Source of the DNA: JAWKVD01 sp041398225 | Lineage (GTDB): Bacteria; Pseudomonadota; Alphaproteobacteria; Caulobacterales; Hyphomonadaceae | Reading direction: 5' to 3' | Assembly: GCA_041398225.1 (NCBI GenBank) | Contig: JAWKVD010000004.1 | Location: 1-64,000 of the forward strand | Length of the DNA: 64,000 nt | Part shown: in pieces, positions 1-8,110 of the stretch | How the letters are laid out: every line of letters starts with the position of its first letter | How positions within the stretch are numbered: the first letter of the stretch is position 1 | Notes under the pieces: generated by a model | The model's input: only the letters and a program-made list of their open reading frames with translations | What the model was told of the DNA's origin: nothing | Databases searched by the model: none | Made by a program: the position numbers and the translations under genes

Positions 1-234
1 GGGATTCACTGCCGTCACGCCCCGACCTGCTCGGAATACTGCGCCGAATGCGTCAGCCGGCACGGGGTGTGGGCGGGATCATGGATGGCTCTGGCGCGCT
101 TCGTGCGCTGCCGGCCCGGAGGATCGCACGGGGTAGACCCGGCGCCGACCACCACTAGCAGCGGCGCGCGTTGGTTCACGCCCTGGCGCTATGGCGTCTG
201 GCGCGTGGACCGGCCCGGCGACGCGCGCCCTTAA
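1..234 (+). CDS. yidD: YidD membrane protein insertion efficiency factor, 3' part
   Basis: The window opens inside this gene; no start is visible. Reading from base 1 gives 77 residues before a TAA at 232-234. The translation has the YidD hallmarks: a Cys-rich PTCSEYC motif near residues 9-14, then RHGVWAGSW and a conserved RCRPGGSHGVDPAP segment. YidD is a small membrane-associated protein linked to YidC-dependent membrane protein insertion. In many alphaproteobacteria it lies upstream of thrS, as here. The tail after the conserved core is about 25 residues. Family assignment is strong; the missing part is the N-terminal amphipathic region. Confidence 0.85.
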   Translation, partial: GIHCRHAPTCSEYCAECVSRHGVWAGSWMALARFVRCRPGGSHGVDPAPTTTSSGARWFTPWRYGVWRVDRPGDARP

Positions 235-317
235 AAATCCCCGCAGAAGCATTCGGCAGGCCGGCGCAGAGCGCCCATCCGCCGGGCATGCGGGTACGGG
301 CTTTCCTTGAAATTCAA

Positions 318-334
318 GGCCGAACGGTTCGGCC
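318..334. promoter_or_regulatory. Perfect palindrome upstream of thrS
   Basis: A perfect inverted repeat GGCCGAAC-G-GTTCGGCC lies 85 bases before the thrS start, in the 184-base gap after yidD. A 1-base loop is too tight for a good RNA hairpin and no T run follows, so a protein-binding site is more likely than a terminator. No regulator is identified. A T-box leader would be unexpected in this phylum and none is visible. Confidence 0.3.
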
Positions 335-418
335 AGGCCATAAAGGCGGACGAATGGTCCGGGTTCAATCCGGGCGCGAAATGACTTACACGTCCGCACG
401 AACACGAAAGATGAGACC

Positions 419-2362
419 ATGATCAAGGTAACGCTTCCCGACGGCGCCGTGCGAGAGGTGGAGGATGGGGCCACGCCGATGGCGGTGGCCGAGGGCATCT
501 CCAAATCGCTCGCCAAGCGCGTGCTGGTCGCCAAGGTGAACGGTCAGCCCTGGGACCTGACGCGCCCGATGGAGGGCGACAGCTCGCTGGCGCTGCTGAC
601 GGGCGAGGACGCGGAGGGGCTGGAGACGATCCGCCACGACGCCGCGCACGTGCTCGCGCAGGCGGTGCAGGAGCTGTATCCCGGCACGCAGGTGACGATC
701 GGTCCGGTGATCGAGGACGGGTTCTATTACGACTTCGCCCGCAAGGAGCCGTTCTCCTCGGACGATTTCGAGAAGATCGAAACCAAGATGCGCGAGATCG
801 TCGACCGCAACCTGCCGATCGAACGGCAGGTGTGGGAGAAGGACAAGGCGATCGCGCACTTCAAGGCGATCGGTGAGGACTACAAGGCGCAGATCATCGA
901 CGACATCATCCCGCCGGGCGAGGCGATCACGCTTTACGCCCATGGCGACCAGTGGAGCGATCTGTGCCGGGGGCCGCACCTGGCCTCGACGGGCAAGCTG
1001 CCCAAGGCGTTCAAGCTGATGAAGCTGGCGGGCGCCTACTGGCGCGGCGATCATCGCAACGAGATGCTTCAGCGCATCTACGGAACGGCGTGGGCGAACG
1101 AGAAGGACCTCAAGGCCTATCTCGTGCGGCTCGAGGAAGCCGAGAAGCGCGATCACCGCAGGCTGGGCCGCGAACTGGACCTCTTCCACATGCAGGAAGA
1201 GGGCAAGGGCATGGTGTTCTGGCACCCGAAAGGGCTGACGCTGTGGCGCGTGGTGGAGGACTATGTGCGCCGCCGTCAGGAAGACGCCGAGTATGTCGAG
1301 GTGCGCACGCCGCAGGTTCTGGACCGCAAGTTCTGGGAGCAGTCGGGCCATTGGGACAAGTATCGCGACAACATGTTCGTGGCCGAAACGGCCGAGGACG
1401 AAGTGCTGTCGCTGAAGCCGATGAACTGTCCGGGCCATGTGCAGATCTTCAAGCAGGGGCAGAAATCCTATCGCGACCTGCCGCTGCGCATGGCCGAGTT
1501 CGGCGCGTGCCACCGCTATGAGCCTTCGGGCGCGCTGCACGGGCTGATGCGGGTGCGGGCGTTCACGCAGGACGATGCGCACATCTTCTGCCGCGAGGAC
1601 CAGATCGAGGACGAGACGGCGAAGTTCATCCGGCTGGCGAAGTCGATCCATTCCGACTTCGGGCTGCACACGGACCACATCAATCTGGCGACGCGGCCCG
1701 AACTGCGCGCGGGCGACGACGCCTATTGGGACAAGGCCGAGACGCAGATGCTGTCCGCGGCGCGCAAGGCCGGCGTGGAGCCGGTGATCGCGGAAGGCGA
1801 CGGGGCGTTCTATGCGCCGAAGCTGGACTTCATCGTCAAGGACGCGATCGGGCGCGAGTGGACGTGCGGCACGATCCAGCTCGATTATGTTCTGCCGGAC
1901 CGGCTGGACGCGGAATATGTCGGCGAGGACGGGCAGAAGCACCGTCCGGTGATGCTGCACCGCGCCGTGCTGGGCTCGCTGGAGCGCTTCATCGGCGTGC
2001 TGATCGAGCACTATGCCGGGGCCTTCCTGATGTGGCTGGCGCCGGTGCAGGTGGTGGTTGCGACGATCTCGGAGGCCGCCGAGGACTATGCGCACGAAGC
2101 CGCCGAGGTTCTGCGCAAGGCCGGCCTGCGGGTGGAGGTCGACGTGCGCGGCGAGAAGATCAACTACAAGGTGCGCGAGCACTCGATGCAGAAGATCCCG
2201 GTGATCGCGGTGGTCGGCGCCAAGGAAGCCGAGGAGCGCAAGCTGGCGCTGCGCCGTTTCGGCTCCCAGGCGCAGTCGGTGGTCGGGCTCGACGAGGCCG
2301 CCGCCGCACTGGCCGAGGAAGCGCTGCCGCCGGATCTGAAACGGACCAAGGCGGACGCGTGA
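419..2362 (+). CDS. thrS: Threonine-tRNA ligase
   Basis: This cytoplasmic class II aminoacyl-tRNA synthetase charges tRNA-Thr; 647 residues is the usual bacterial length. Order of domains: TGS domain (about 1-62), editing/SAD domain (about 65-225, with the HDAAHVLAQAV motif), catalytic core (about 240-535), anticodon-binding domain (about 540-640). The zinc ligands of the active site are visible: Cys337 in MNCPGH, His388 in QDDAHIFC and His514 in LHRAVLGS, matching C334/H385/H511 of the E. coli enzyme. The start ATG has only a weak purine stretch in front but is fixed by the TGS domain start. A short membrane-protein gene follows within 70 bases. Confidence 0.98.
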   Translation: MIKVTLPDGAVREVEDGATPMAVAEGISKSLAKRVLVAKVNGQPWDLTRPMEGDSSLALLTGEDAEGLETIRHDAAHVLAQAVQELYPGTQVTIGPVIEDGFYYDFARKEPFSSDDFEKIETKMREIVDRNLPIERQVWEKDKAIAHFKAIGEDYKAQIIDDIIPPGEAITLYAHGDQWSDLCRGPHLASTGKLPKAFKLMKLAGAYWRGDHRNEMLQRIYGTAWANEKDLKAYLVRLEEAEKRDHRRLGRELDLFHMQEEGKGMVFWHPKGLTLWRVVEDYVRRRQEDAEYVEVRTPQVLDRKFWEQSGHWDKYRDNMFVAETAEDEVLSLKPMNCPGHVQIFKQGQKSYRDLPLRMAEFGACHRYEPSGALHGLMRVRAFTQDDAHIFCREDQIEDETAKFIRLAKSIHSDFGLHTDHINLATRPELRAGDDAYWDKAETQMLSAARKAGVEPVIAEGDGAFYAPKLDFIVKDAIGREWTCGTIQLDYVLPDRLDAEYVGEDGQKHRPVMLHRAVLGSLERFIGVLIEHYAGAFLMWLAPVQVVVATISEAAEDYAHEAAEVLRKAGLRVEVDVRGEKINYKVREHSMQKIPVIAVVGAKEAEERKLALRRFGSQAQSVVGLDEAAAALAEEALPPDLKRTKADA

Positions 2363-2429
2363 GCATGGGCCTCGCCGGCGACCTCCTGTTGTTTGCCGGA
2401 TTGAGCGCGGCGCCGGCGGTGCTGGCGCT

Positions 2430-2720
2430 GTGGCTCATCCGCAAGCGGCTTGGCGTTCGTGGGCGCGGTTCTGGCGCGGCGCGGCGCTCGGCCTGTTCGC
2501 GCTGACTGTGCTGGCCGTGGCGGCGCTGGCGTGGGCCACGCAGGCCGCCGCCGCGCACCTTGGCGCGTGTCCGGGACTTGCGGGCGATGGGCCGAGCAGG
2601 GACTGCGGCGAAATCATGCTGCTGATACCGACTGTCGGCGTGCTGGGTATCTTCGCTCTGCTGGTCTATTTTATTGCAGGCATAGTGATGCAGGCGGTGC
2701 GGCGGTCATCCCGAAGATGA
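2430..2720 (+). CDS. Small membrane protein, reading frame probably broken
   Basis: The open frame gives 96 residues with a hydrophobic segment (about 20-40), an extracytoplasmic loop with a Cys pair (HLGACPG...RDCGE), and a second hydrophobic segment (about 62-90). It ends in an ATGA overlap with the next glycosyltransferase. A better start exists in another frame: ATG 2365, two bases after the thrS stop, reads a hydrophobic stretch (MGLAGDLLLFAGL...) that runs into a stop at 2503. Third-position GC is high in that frame until about 2450 and in this frame afterwards. One missing base near 2446-2460 would join them into a protein of about 118 residues with three membrane spans. No family recognised. 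Sequencing error, real mutation and the short gene as written all remain possible. Confidence 0.55.
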   Translation: MAHPQAAWRSWARFWRGAALGLFALTVLAVAALAWATQAAAAHLGACPGLAGDGPSRDCGEIMLLIPTVGVLGIFALLVYFIAGIVMQAVRRSSRR

Positions 2721-3607
2721 GCGGGGCTTATGACTGGGCGCGGGTGCGGGCGCGCATTCCGGAGGAGCTGAAGGTCTCCGCCGTCGTGGTGAGCTATCGC
2801 ACCGGGCCGGTTCTGTTCGACTGTCTGCACGCGCTGCTGGCCGATCCGGACATCGCCGAGGTGGTGCTGGTGGACAACGGCAATCCGGCGGCGACGCTGG
2901 AGCGGATCGAGGCGCTGAAGGCGGACAGCGGCGGGCGGCTGAAGGTGACCGGCGGCGGGGTCAATCGCGGCTATTCGGCGGGCGTCAATCTGGGCGCCAA
3001 GACCGCATCCGGCGCGCGGCTGCTGGTGATCAATCCGGACGCGGTGCTGCGGCCGGGATCGGCGGCTGCGTTCGAAGCGGCGTTCGAGGGCGCGGCCGAG
3101 CCGGCGATTGTCGGCGGGCGCATCTATGGCGTGGACGGCGCGGAGCAGCGCGGCGCGCGGCGGCGTCACCCGACGCTGGCGCGCGCTTTCCGGACGATGA
3201 TCGGACGGCGCGGGGTCAATCGCATGCACACGCCGCCGCCTGACGAGCCGGTCGCGATGGAGGCGGTGAGCGGGGCGCTGATGTATTTCTCACGCCGGGG
3301 CTTCGACCGTCTGGGCGGGTTCGACGAGGGCTATTTCCTGCATGTCGAGGACTTCGACATCTGCCGCCGGGCGGAGGCGGACGGCGGCTCGGTGATCTAC
3401 ACCCCGCACGCCGCGGCCATGCATTATGGCGGCACCAGCGATGCGCCGTCGCTGACGGTCGAGCGTTACAAGGCGGCGGGCTTCAAGCGCTATTTCGCGA
3501 AGTTCGCATCGAGCCGGGCGGAGCGTTTCGCCATTCTCGCCTGCGGCCCGATGATCGATCTGGCGCTGTGGGCGCGGGCGATGCTGCGCGGCGCGCGCAG
3601 GCGCTAG
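2717..3607 (+). CDS. Family 2 glycosyltransferase, rhamnosyltransferase-like
   Basis: 296 residues with a GT-A fold pattern: SAVVVSYRTG at the N-terminus, LVDNGNP (nucleotide binding), a VINPDAVL segment serving as the metal-binding acidic motif (about 110), and GGFDEGYFLHVEDFDICRR near 200-220, typical of the rhamnosyltransferase-like GT2 branch. No membrane anchor, so it probably works at the inner face of the membrane on a nucleotide sugar. The start is ATG 2717 because it overlaps the upstream stop as ATGA, which suggests translational coupling; the frame is open further upstream but lacks protein-like sequence. It converges with the next gene with a 4-base overlap. Acceptor and sugar cannot be told from sequence. 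Confidence 0.88.
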   Translation: MSGAYDWARVRARIPEELKVSAVVVSYRTGPVLFDCLHALLADPDIAEVVLVDNGNPAATLERIEALKADSGGRLKVTGGGVNRGYSAGVNLGAKTASGARLLVINPDAVLRPGSAAAFEAAFEGAAEPAIVGGRIYGVDGAEQRGARRRHPTLARAFRTMIGRRGVNRMHTPPPDEPVAMEAVSGALMYFSRRGFDRLGGFDEGYFLHVEDFDICRRAEADGGSVIYTPHAAAMHYGGTSDAPSLTVERYKAAGFKRYFAKFASSRAERFAILACGPMIDLALWARAMLRGARRR

Positions 3608-5589
3608 AGTTCGAGGTCGGGCGGCGGCTTGTCGAACTCGCCGAGGTCCGGGTTTTCGGGTTCGCCGTCGAAGGTGGGGCAGCCGCCGGGTTCGACCACC
3701 GCCGCGACCAGGATCGAGGGATCGCCGTTGGAATAGTTGTAGGCGTAGCGGCGCGCGAGGCGCACGCAGCGGTCGGCCGCCGCGGCCTGATCGATGATCG
3801 AGGCGAGGGCGGCGCGCCCGGCGTCTTCCTCGATGTTGATGAGCCAGGCCGGGCGCGGGTCCACGGTTGACGGCGGAATGGCGGCGCTGGATTTGGGCGG
3901 CAGCGTCACCTTGTCGGCCAGTTCGAACACGAAGCTGGGTTCGGCGAAGGCGATGGCGCTCACGGATCGTGGCGGCCGGTCGCGGCAGGTCTGGGTGCGC
4001 GCGACGGCGGTTCCCTCGGGCAGCGCGCAGACTTCGCGCAGCGCGTCGACCGCCGCTTCGGTGGAGAGCATCCAGCTCTGATTGGGAAGGACGACGGCGC
4101 GGTAGACATAGCCAAGGACCAGCGAGCAGGCGAGCAGTCCGCCGATCACGCCGAGCGCATGCTTGCGGACGACCGCGTAGGCGGTTCCGCCGACGGCCAG
4201 CGCGATGACGAGCGCGGCCCAGTAGCCCACGCCGGTTTCGCGCCAGGCCTGCGCCCATTCGAACCCGATGCGCTCGCGCAGCAGCTCCGGATACTGGCCG
4301 ACCGCATCGGCGCGGAAGGCGGCGAGGGCCGGCGGGGTGGTCGCGAGCAGCAACACGGCGCCGATGGCGGCGAACACCGCGAGGCCGATCCAGCGCACGC
4401 CTTTCCAGCCTTCGCCGGAGAGCCAGCGGTCGGCGGCGGCGCCGGCCATCAGCGCGAGCGCGGGATAGGCTGGCAGGGTGTAGTGAACGAGCTTGGTGGG
4501 CGCCAGTTCGAACACGATCCAGCACGGCACGGCCCAGCACAGCAGGAACAGCCAGTCGGCGGCTTCGTTGGCGGCGTGGTCTTGGTTGGCGGCCTGACGG
4601 GCGGCTTCGAGCGAGGCCTTGTCGTCTGTCTTCTTGACTGCCTGGAGGGCGGTTCCCTTGGCGGGGCGTCCGCCGGACGTGCGCGCGCCGAACGGCTTGT
4701 GGCGGATCATGGCGCGGATCGCCATCCACAGGCCGGGGATCAGCAGCAGGCTACCGGGCCAGAACAGGAGCGGCAGCGCCGCGAGGTGCATGCCGATCGG
4801 TCCCTTGTGGCCTTCGGCGGCGCCCACGACTTTCTGGGCCAGATCGACGCCCGCAGCCTCGCGCAGGAAGGCGCCGCCGGTGGCGATCTCGACCGCGATG
4901 AACCACGGGATGGAGATGATCGCGAACAGGCTGAGGCCGGGCCAGAACAGCAGGTGACGCATCCACGCCCAGCGGCGTTCGATCAGGCCGAGCGCGAGGA
5001 TGGCGAGGCCGACGACCATGGGCGCGATCACCGCCTTGATCAGCACGCCGGCGCCCATGGCGACCCAGAAGACGACGCCGAGCCAGCGGTCGCCGCCCTT
5101 TCGCAGATGCGCGAGGCAGGCCATGGCGACCGCGATGGAGCAGACCAGCGCGGCGTCGGTCTTGGCGATGTGGGCTTCGGAGGTCAGCAGCAGCGTGCCG
5201 CCAAGGATCGCGGCGCCGAGAAAGGCCGCGCGCCGTCCGAAGAGCGCAAGGCCCCCCCACATGGTGGCCAGAACCGCGCCGATGGCGCCGAGCAGCGAGG
5301 GCAGGCGATAGGCGGCGATGTCGCGCGCCTCGGCGCTGGAGGCGAGGGAGACGGCGGCGGTCTGCAGCCAGTGAATGCCCACCGGCTTCTTGTTCCGGAG
5401 TTCGTCGTGATAGCGGATCACGACGTAATCGCCGGTCTCCAGCATCTGGGCGCTGGCCTGGGCGAAGCGGGATTCGTCGCGGTCGAGCGGGGGGATCGAC
5501 ATCAGGCCCGGGAAGGACGCGGCGACGACGATGGCGATGAGGGCCGCCCACGCCCACGCCGAGCGCACGAATCTGTCGAAGTAAAGCAT
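3604..5589 (-). CDS. ArnT/PMT-like membrane glycosyltransferase (GT83)
   Basis: A 661-residue polytopic membrane protein. The N-terminus has one span followed by PPLDRDESRFAQASAQML, the acidic first-loop motif of the ArnT/PMT family, and RNKKPVGIHWLQ, also typical. About a dozen hydrophobic segments follow, then a soluble C-terminal region (about 520-661) with several Cys that should face the periplasm. The family moves a sugar from a polyprenyl-phosphate carrier to lipid A or another periplasmic acceptor. A DPM1-like GT2 that could make such a carrier-linked sugar lies 246 bases away, divergently. A hydrophilic insert near 325-350 is unusual. The substrate is unknown, so no gene symbol is given. 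Confidence 0.85.
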   Translation of the reverse strand: MLYFDRFVRSAWAWAALIAIVVAASFPGLMSIPPLDRDESRFAQASAQMLETGDYVVIRYHDELRNKKPVGIHWLQTAAVSLASSAEARDIAAYRLPSLLGAIGAVLATMWGGLALFGRRAAFLGAAILGGTLLLTSEAHIAKTDAALVCSIAVAMACLAHLRKGGDRWLGVVFWVAMGAGVLIKAVIAPMVVGLAILALGLIERRWAWMRHLLFWPGLSLFAIISIPWFIAVEIATGGAFLREAAGVDLAQKVVGAAEGHKGPIGMHLAALPLLFWPGSLLLIPGLWMAIRAMIRHKPFGARTSGGRPAKGTALQAVKKTDDKASLEAARQAANQDHAANEAADWLFLLCWAVPCWIVFELAPTKLVHYTLPAYPALALMAGAAADRWLSGEGWKGVRWIGLAVFAAIGAVLLLATTPPALAAFRADAVGQYPELLRERIGFEWAQAWRETGVGYWAALVIALAVGGTAYAVVRKHALGVIGGLLACSLVLGYVYRAVVLPNQSWMLSTEAAVDALREVCALPEGTAVARTQTCRDRPPRSVSAIAFAEPSFVFELADKVTLPPKSSAAIPPSTVDPRPAWLINIEEDAGRAALASIIDQAAAADRCVRLARRYAYNYSNGDPSILVAAVVEPGGCPTFDGEPENPDLGEFDKPPPDLEL

Positions 5590-5835
5590 GCCGACCGTAC
5601 GCCCTGTCCAACTTCTAGGGGTCGTCCCCGCAGACCCGCAGCGATTTCAGGCGGCGGACCCGTTTGTCCGGCGCGCCCTGAATCGGGCCGGACCATACCC
5701 GCTCCCGATGGCGCTGTCGCGCCGGGCGTGCAAGTCCCGGAAGCAGGCCGATTGGCGTGAGGGAACCGCACTCTGCCCCTCGCAAGGCGCGGGCGCGGCG
5801 GATATAGGGGACCAAACCGAACGCAAGAGGTGCGT

Positions 5836-6594
5836 GTGACCGAAGCCAGCATGCCAGCCCCCTCCGACGGACGACCGGAGATATCCGTGGTGATTCCGGT
5901 GCGGAACGAGGCGGGAAACGTCGCCACGCTCGCGGCGGAGACCATGGCCGCGCTCAACGGGCGCGCCTATGAGGTGATATTCGTGGACGATTGCTCCACC
6001 GACGACACGCTGGCGCGGCTGGCGGCGTTGCGGGAGGAATCGCCGGTGATCCGCGTTCTGGGGCACAGAAAGAACGCCGGGCAGAGCCGGGCGGTGCGCA
6101 CCGGGGTGATGGCCGCGCGCGCGCCGGTGATCGCGACCATGGACGGGGACGGCCAGAACGATCCGGCCGACATCGTAGGACTCGCCAACCAGTTGAGCCG
6201 TCCGGATGCGCCGGCCAATCTGGCGCTGGTGCAGGGCACGCGGAAGAAGCGCGTGGACAGTTCCTGGAAGCGGATGGGCTCGCGTCTGGCCAACCGGGTG
6301 CGCGCCTCGATTCTCAAGGACAAGGTGCCCGACAGCGGGTGCGCGGCGCGGGCTTTCCGCCGCGACGTGTTCGTGCAGCTTCCCTATTTCGACCACATGC
6401 ACCGCTACCTGCCGGCGCTGGTTCTGGCCGAAGGTTACGAAGTTGAGACCCGGCCGGTGAATCACCGGGCGCGCGGGCATGGACAGTCGAACTACACCAA
6501 TTTCGGGCGCCTGGCGGACGCGGTTTCGGATCTGCGCGGGGTCATGTGGCTGCGCAAGCGCCGGCGCTCGCCCGGGGGGGTGGACGAACTCTGA
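5836..6594 (+). CDS. DPM1-like polyprenyl-phosphate sugar transferase (GT2)
   Basis: About 252 residues. Motifs follow the dolichol-phosphate-mannose synthase pattern: ISVVIPVRNE at the start, VDDCSTDDT, the catalytic MDGDGQNDP, and a C-terminal HRARGHGQSNYTNFGR block for polyprenyl-phosphate binding. There is no C-terminal membrane domain. Such enzymes load a sugar on undecaprenyl phosphate for a periplasmic transferase; the adjacent GT83 protein is the obvious partner (inference). Start: GTG 5836 is preferred because AAGAGG lies 6 bases upstream; GTG 5830 is too close to that site and ATG 5851 is possible. It is alone on this strand. Confidence 0.85.
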   Translation: MTEASMPAPSDGRPEISVVIPVRNEAGNVATLAAETMAALNGRAYEVIFVDDCSTDDTLARLAALREESPVIRVLGHRKNAGQSRAVRTGVMAARAPVIATMDGDGQNDPADIVGLANQLSRPDAPANLALVQGTRKKRVDSSWKRMGSRLANRVRASILKDKVPDSGCAARAFRRDVFVQLPYFDHMHRYLPALVLAEGYEVETRPVNHRARGHGQSNYTNFGRLADAVSDLRGVMWLRKRRRSPGGVDEL

Positions 6595-6748
6595 CGGAAA
6601 CGGCACGCTCCGGTTCGGTGGGCCGTAGCGGCGGGATGCGAGGCACTTTTTTTTGCCGAGGAAACCCGATACGGGTCTTATAGGTCTTGCGGGGCTGTCG
6701 ATCGCTCGAGAGAGATATGGTCACAGCGGGCCAAGGAGAGGCGGAGCC

Positions 6749-7207
6749 ATGCGGTTTATTGTGGGTGTATTCCCGCTGCTTACGATTCCGGTGATACTTT
6801 ACAATCTGATGGCCTTCGGCTTCAGCGGCGACCCGCAGGGCGACGCGACCGTCGCCCAGACGATGGGCCAGCACATCCGCGAAGCCGTCTTCACCTTCCC
6901 GATGGTCGCGCAGGGCGTGAGCTGGGAGATTTCCTCCGGCGACATCCTGATCATCCTGTCCTTGCTGTTCTTCTTCGTGGAGATCATCAAATCGACCTCC
7001 ACGGGCGCGGCGACGATTGCGAATCACGCGGTGTCGATGCTGGTGTTCATCGTGGCGATGATCGAGTTCCTGCTGTTCAAGAACTTCGCGACCTCGGCGT
7101 TCTTCATCATTACGATGATGTGCCTGCTCGACGTTCTGGCCGGCGTGGTCGTCACCATCATCGCCGCCCGCCGCGACTTCGCGGTCGGCGACGGCGGACT
7201 GCACTGA
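6749..7207 (+). CDS. Four-span membrane protein of unknown function
   Basis: 152 residues. Hydrophobic segments are visible near residues 3-22, 64-84, 92-112 and 114-137, with a polar loop between the first and second (about 25-60). Start ATG 6749 is supported by an AAGGAGAG ribosome-binding site 8-15 bases upstream. The C-terminus ends with a short charged tail (RRDFAVGDGG). I do not recognise the family and no catalytic motif is visible. It is separated by 71 bases from the next small gene on the same strand and by 154 bases from the glycosyltransferase upstream. Confidence 0.8.
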   Translation: MRFIVGVFPLLTIPVILYNLMAFGFSGDPQGDATVAQTMGQHIREAVFTFPMVAQGVSWEISSGDILIILSLLFFFVEIIKSTSTGAATIANHAVSMLVFIVAMIEFLLFKNFATSAFFIITMMCLLDVLAGVVVTIIAARRDFAVGDGGLH

Positions 7208-7278
7208 CAGACTGTTTCCGCGCCGGATGTGGGGCTGAGTCCGGCTTTTAGACGAGACGCGAGGCCCGAGACGCGAGC

Positions 7279-7716
7279 ATGGGAATCTTCTTTGACCAGG
7301 ACTGGTTCGACGACCGGCTCAAGGCGAGCGGTCTGACGCGCGCGGCGCTGGCCCAGGCGGCCGGCATGTCTCTGGATGAAGTCGAGATGGTGTTCCGCGA
7401 TCAGCGCGAACTCGACGGCGAACAGGTGCGGGCGTTCGCGCGCGTGCTGTCGGCCGATCCCGAGGAAGTGGCCGAGCGCTCGGGCGCGGCCGACGTCAGC
7501 CTCGCGCCGAAGGCGGGCGGACTGTTCGCGGGAACCGATGCGCCGCGAAGCGGCGGCTTCGGGGGAGGAATGGGCGGCGCGCTTTCGGGCGGGCTCGGCG
7601 GCGCGCCGCGTCAGGATCTGGTGCTGGCGCGGGACGTGGTGTCGGGGCTGCACGAACGCATGGACCGGCTTGAGCGTCTGCTGGAACTGGTGATCCGCAA
7701 GCTCGACAGCCGGTAG
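7279..7716 (+). CDS. Small protein with N-terminal helix-turn-helix
   Basis: 145 residues. The first 60 look like a Cro/C1-type helix-turn-helix (LKASGLTRAALAQAAGMSLD... then a second helical pair ending near 65), with FDQDWFDDRL in front. A glycine-rich linker follows (about 85-115), and the last 30 residues (LHERMDRLERLLELVIRKLD) form a probable coiled coil, which would allow oligomerisation. This is a plausible DNA-binding regulator, but the HTH is divergent and the target is unknown. No partner gene is obvious. Confidence 0.65.
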   Translation: MGIFFDQDWFDDRLKASGLTRAALAQAAGMSLDEVEMVFRDQRELDGEQVRAFARVLSADPEEVAERSGAADVSLAPKAGGLFAGTDAPRSGGFGGGMGGALSGGLGGAPRQDLVLARDVVSGLHERMDRLERLLELVIRKLDSR

Positions 7717-7756
7717 CGGGCTGGAACGTCGGCTGCATCGTCAGCCGGCTGCGGGA

Positions 7757-8017
7757 TCAGATCGAGCGGCCCTTGAAACCGTGAAACGCGACCGTCGGTT
7801 CGGCGTAGGCCTTCATGGCGGCGCCGGGCGCGGGCGGGCTGGGCAGCATCTGTCCAAGAATGTGCGCGCCGAAGGGCGCCGAGATCCACTGGCTGTGCGC
7901 GTTCGGCGGGCTCTTGCGGCGCTCCTCGCCGGCGGGCCGTTCGGCGATGCGACGGCGGCCGGCCGCCTCCCGGCGGTCGTGAAAGGTAAATACGCGACTG
8001 ATCGGCGCAACACGCAT
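7757..8017 (-). CDS. Putative small protein, unknown
   Basis: A frame of 86 residues from ATG 8017 (TTG 8032 also possible) in an otherwise empty 390-base gap. The N-terminal half is Arg-rich and not very protein-like; the C-terminal half carries SAPFGAHILGQML followed by a Pro/Ala stretch and AYAEP, a layout I associate with short alphaproteobacterial proteins of unknown function. The true start could lie inside the frame. It sits convergent to the HTH gene. Confidence is limited because no family is confirmed. Confidence 0.4.
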   Translation of the reverse strand: MRVAPISRVFTFHDRREAAGRRRIAERPAGEERRKSPPNAHSQWISAPFGAHILGQMLPSPPAPGAAMKAYAEPTVAFHGFKGRSI

Positions 8018-8110
8018 ACGCTTAACGTGCAATGTGCGCGCCGCGCCGGTTCGCGTGGGTTTTCGGGGATTGTTTCAGTTAAGCCCGCACACGTGTCGCG
8101 GGCGCCGGGA

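Noticed and set aside
355..385. A GGTTCAATCC stretch resembling a tRNA T-loop
   Set aside because: No acceptor, D or anticodon stems can be placed in the correct spacing upstream.
386..2182. A 598-codon frame antisense to thrS
   Set aside because: Shadow of thrS, with Arg/His/Leu-rich composition and no domain.
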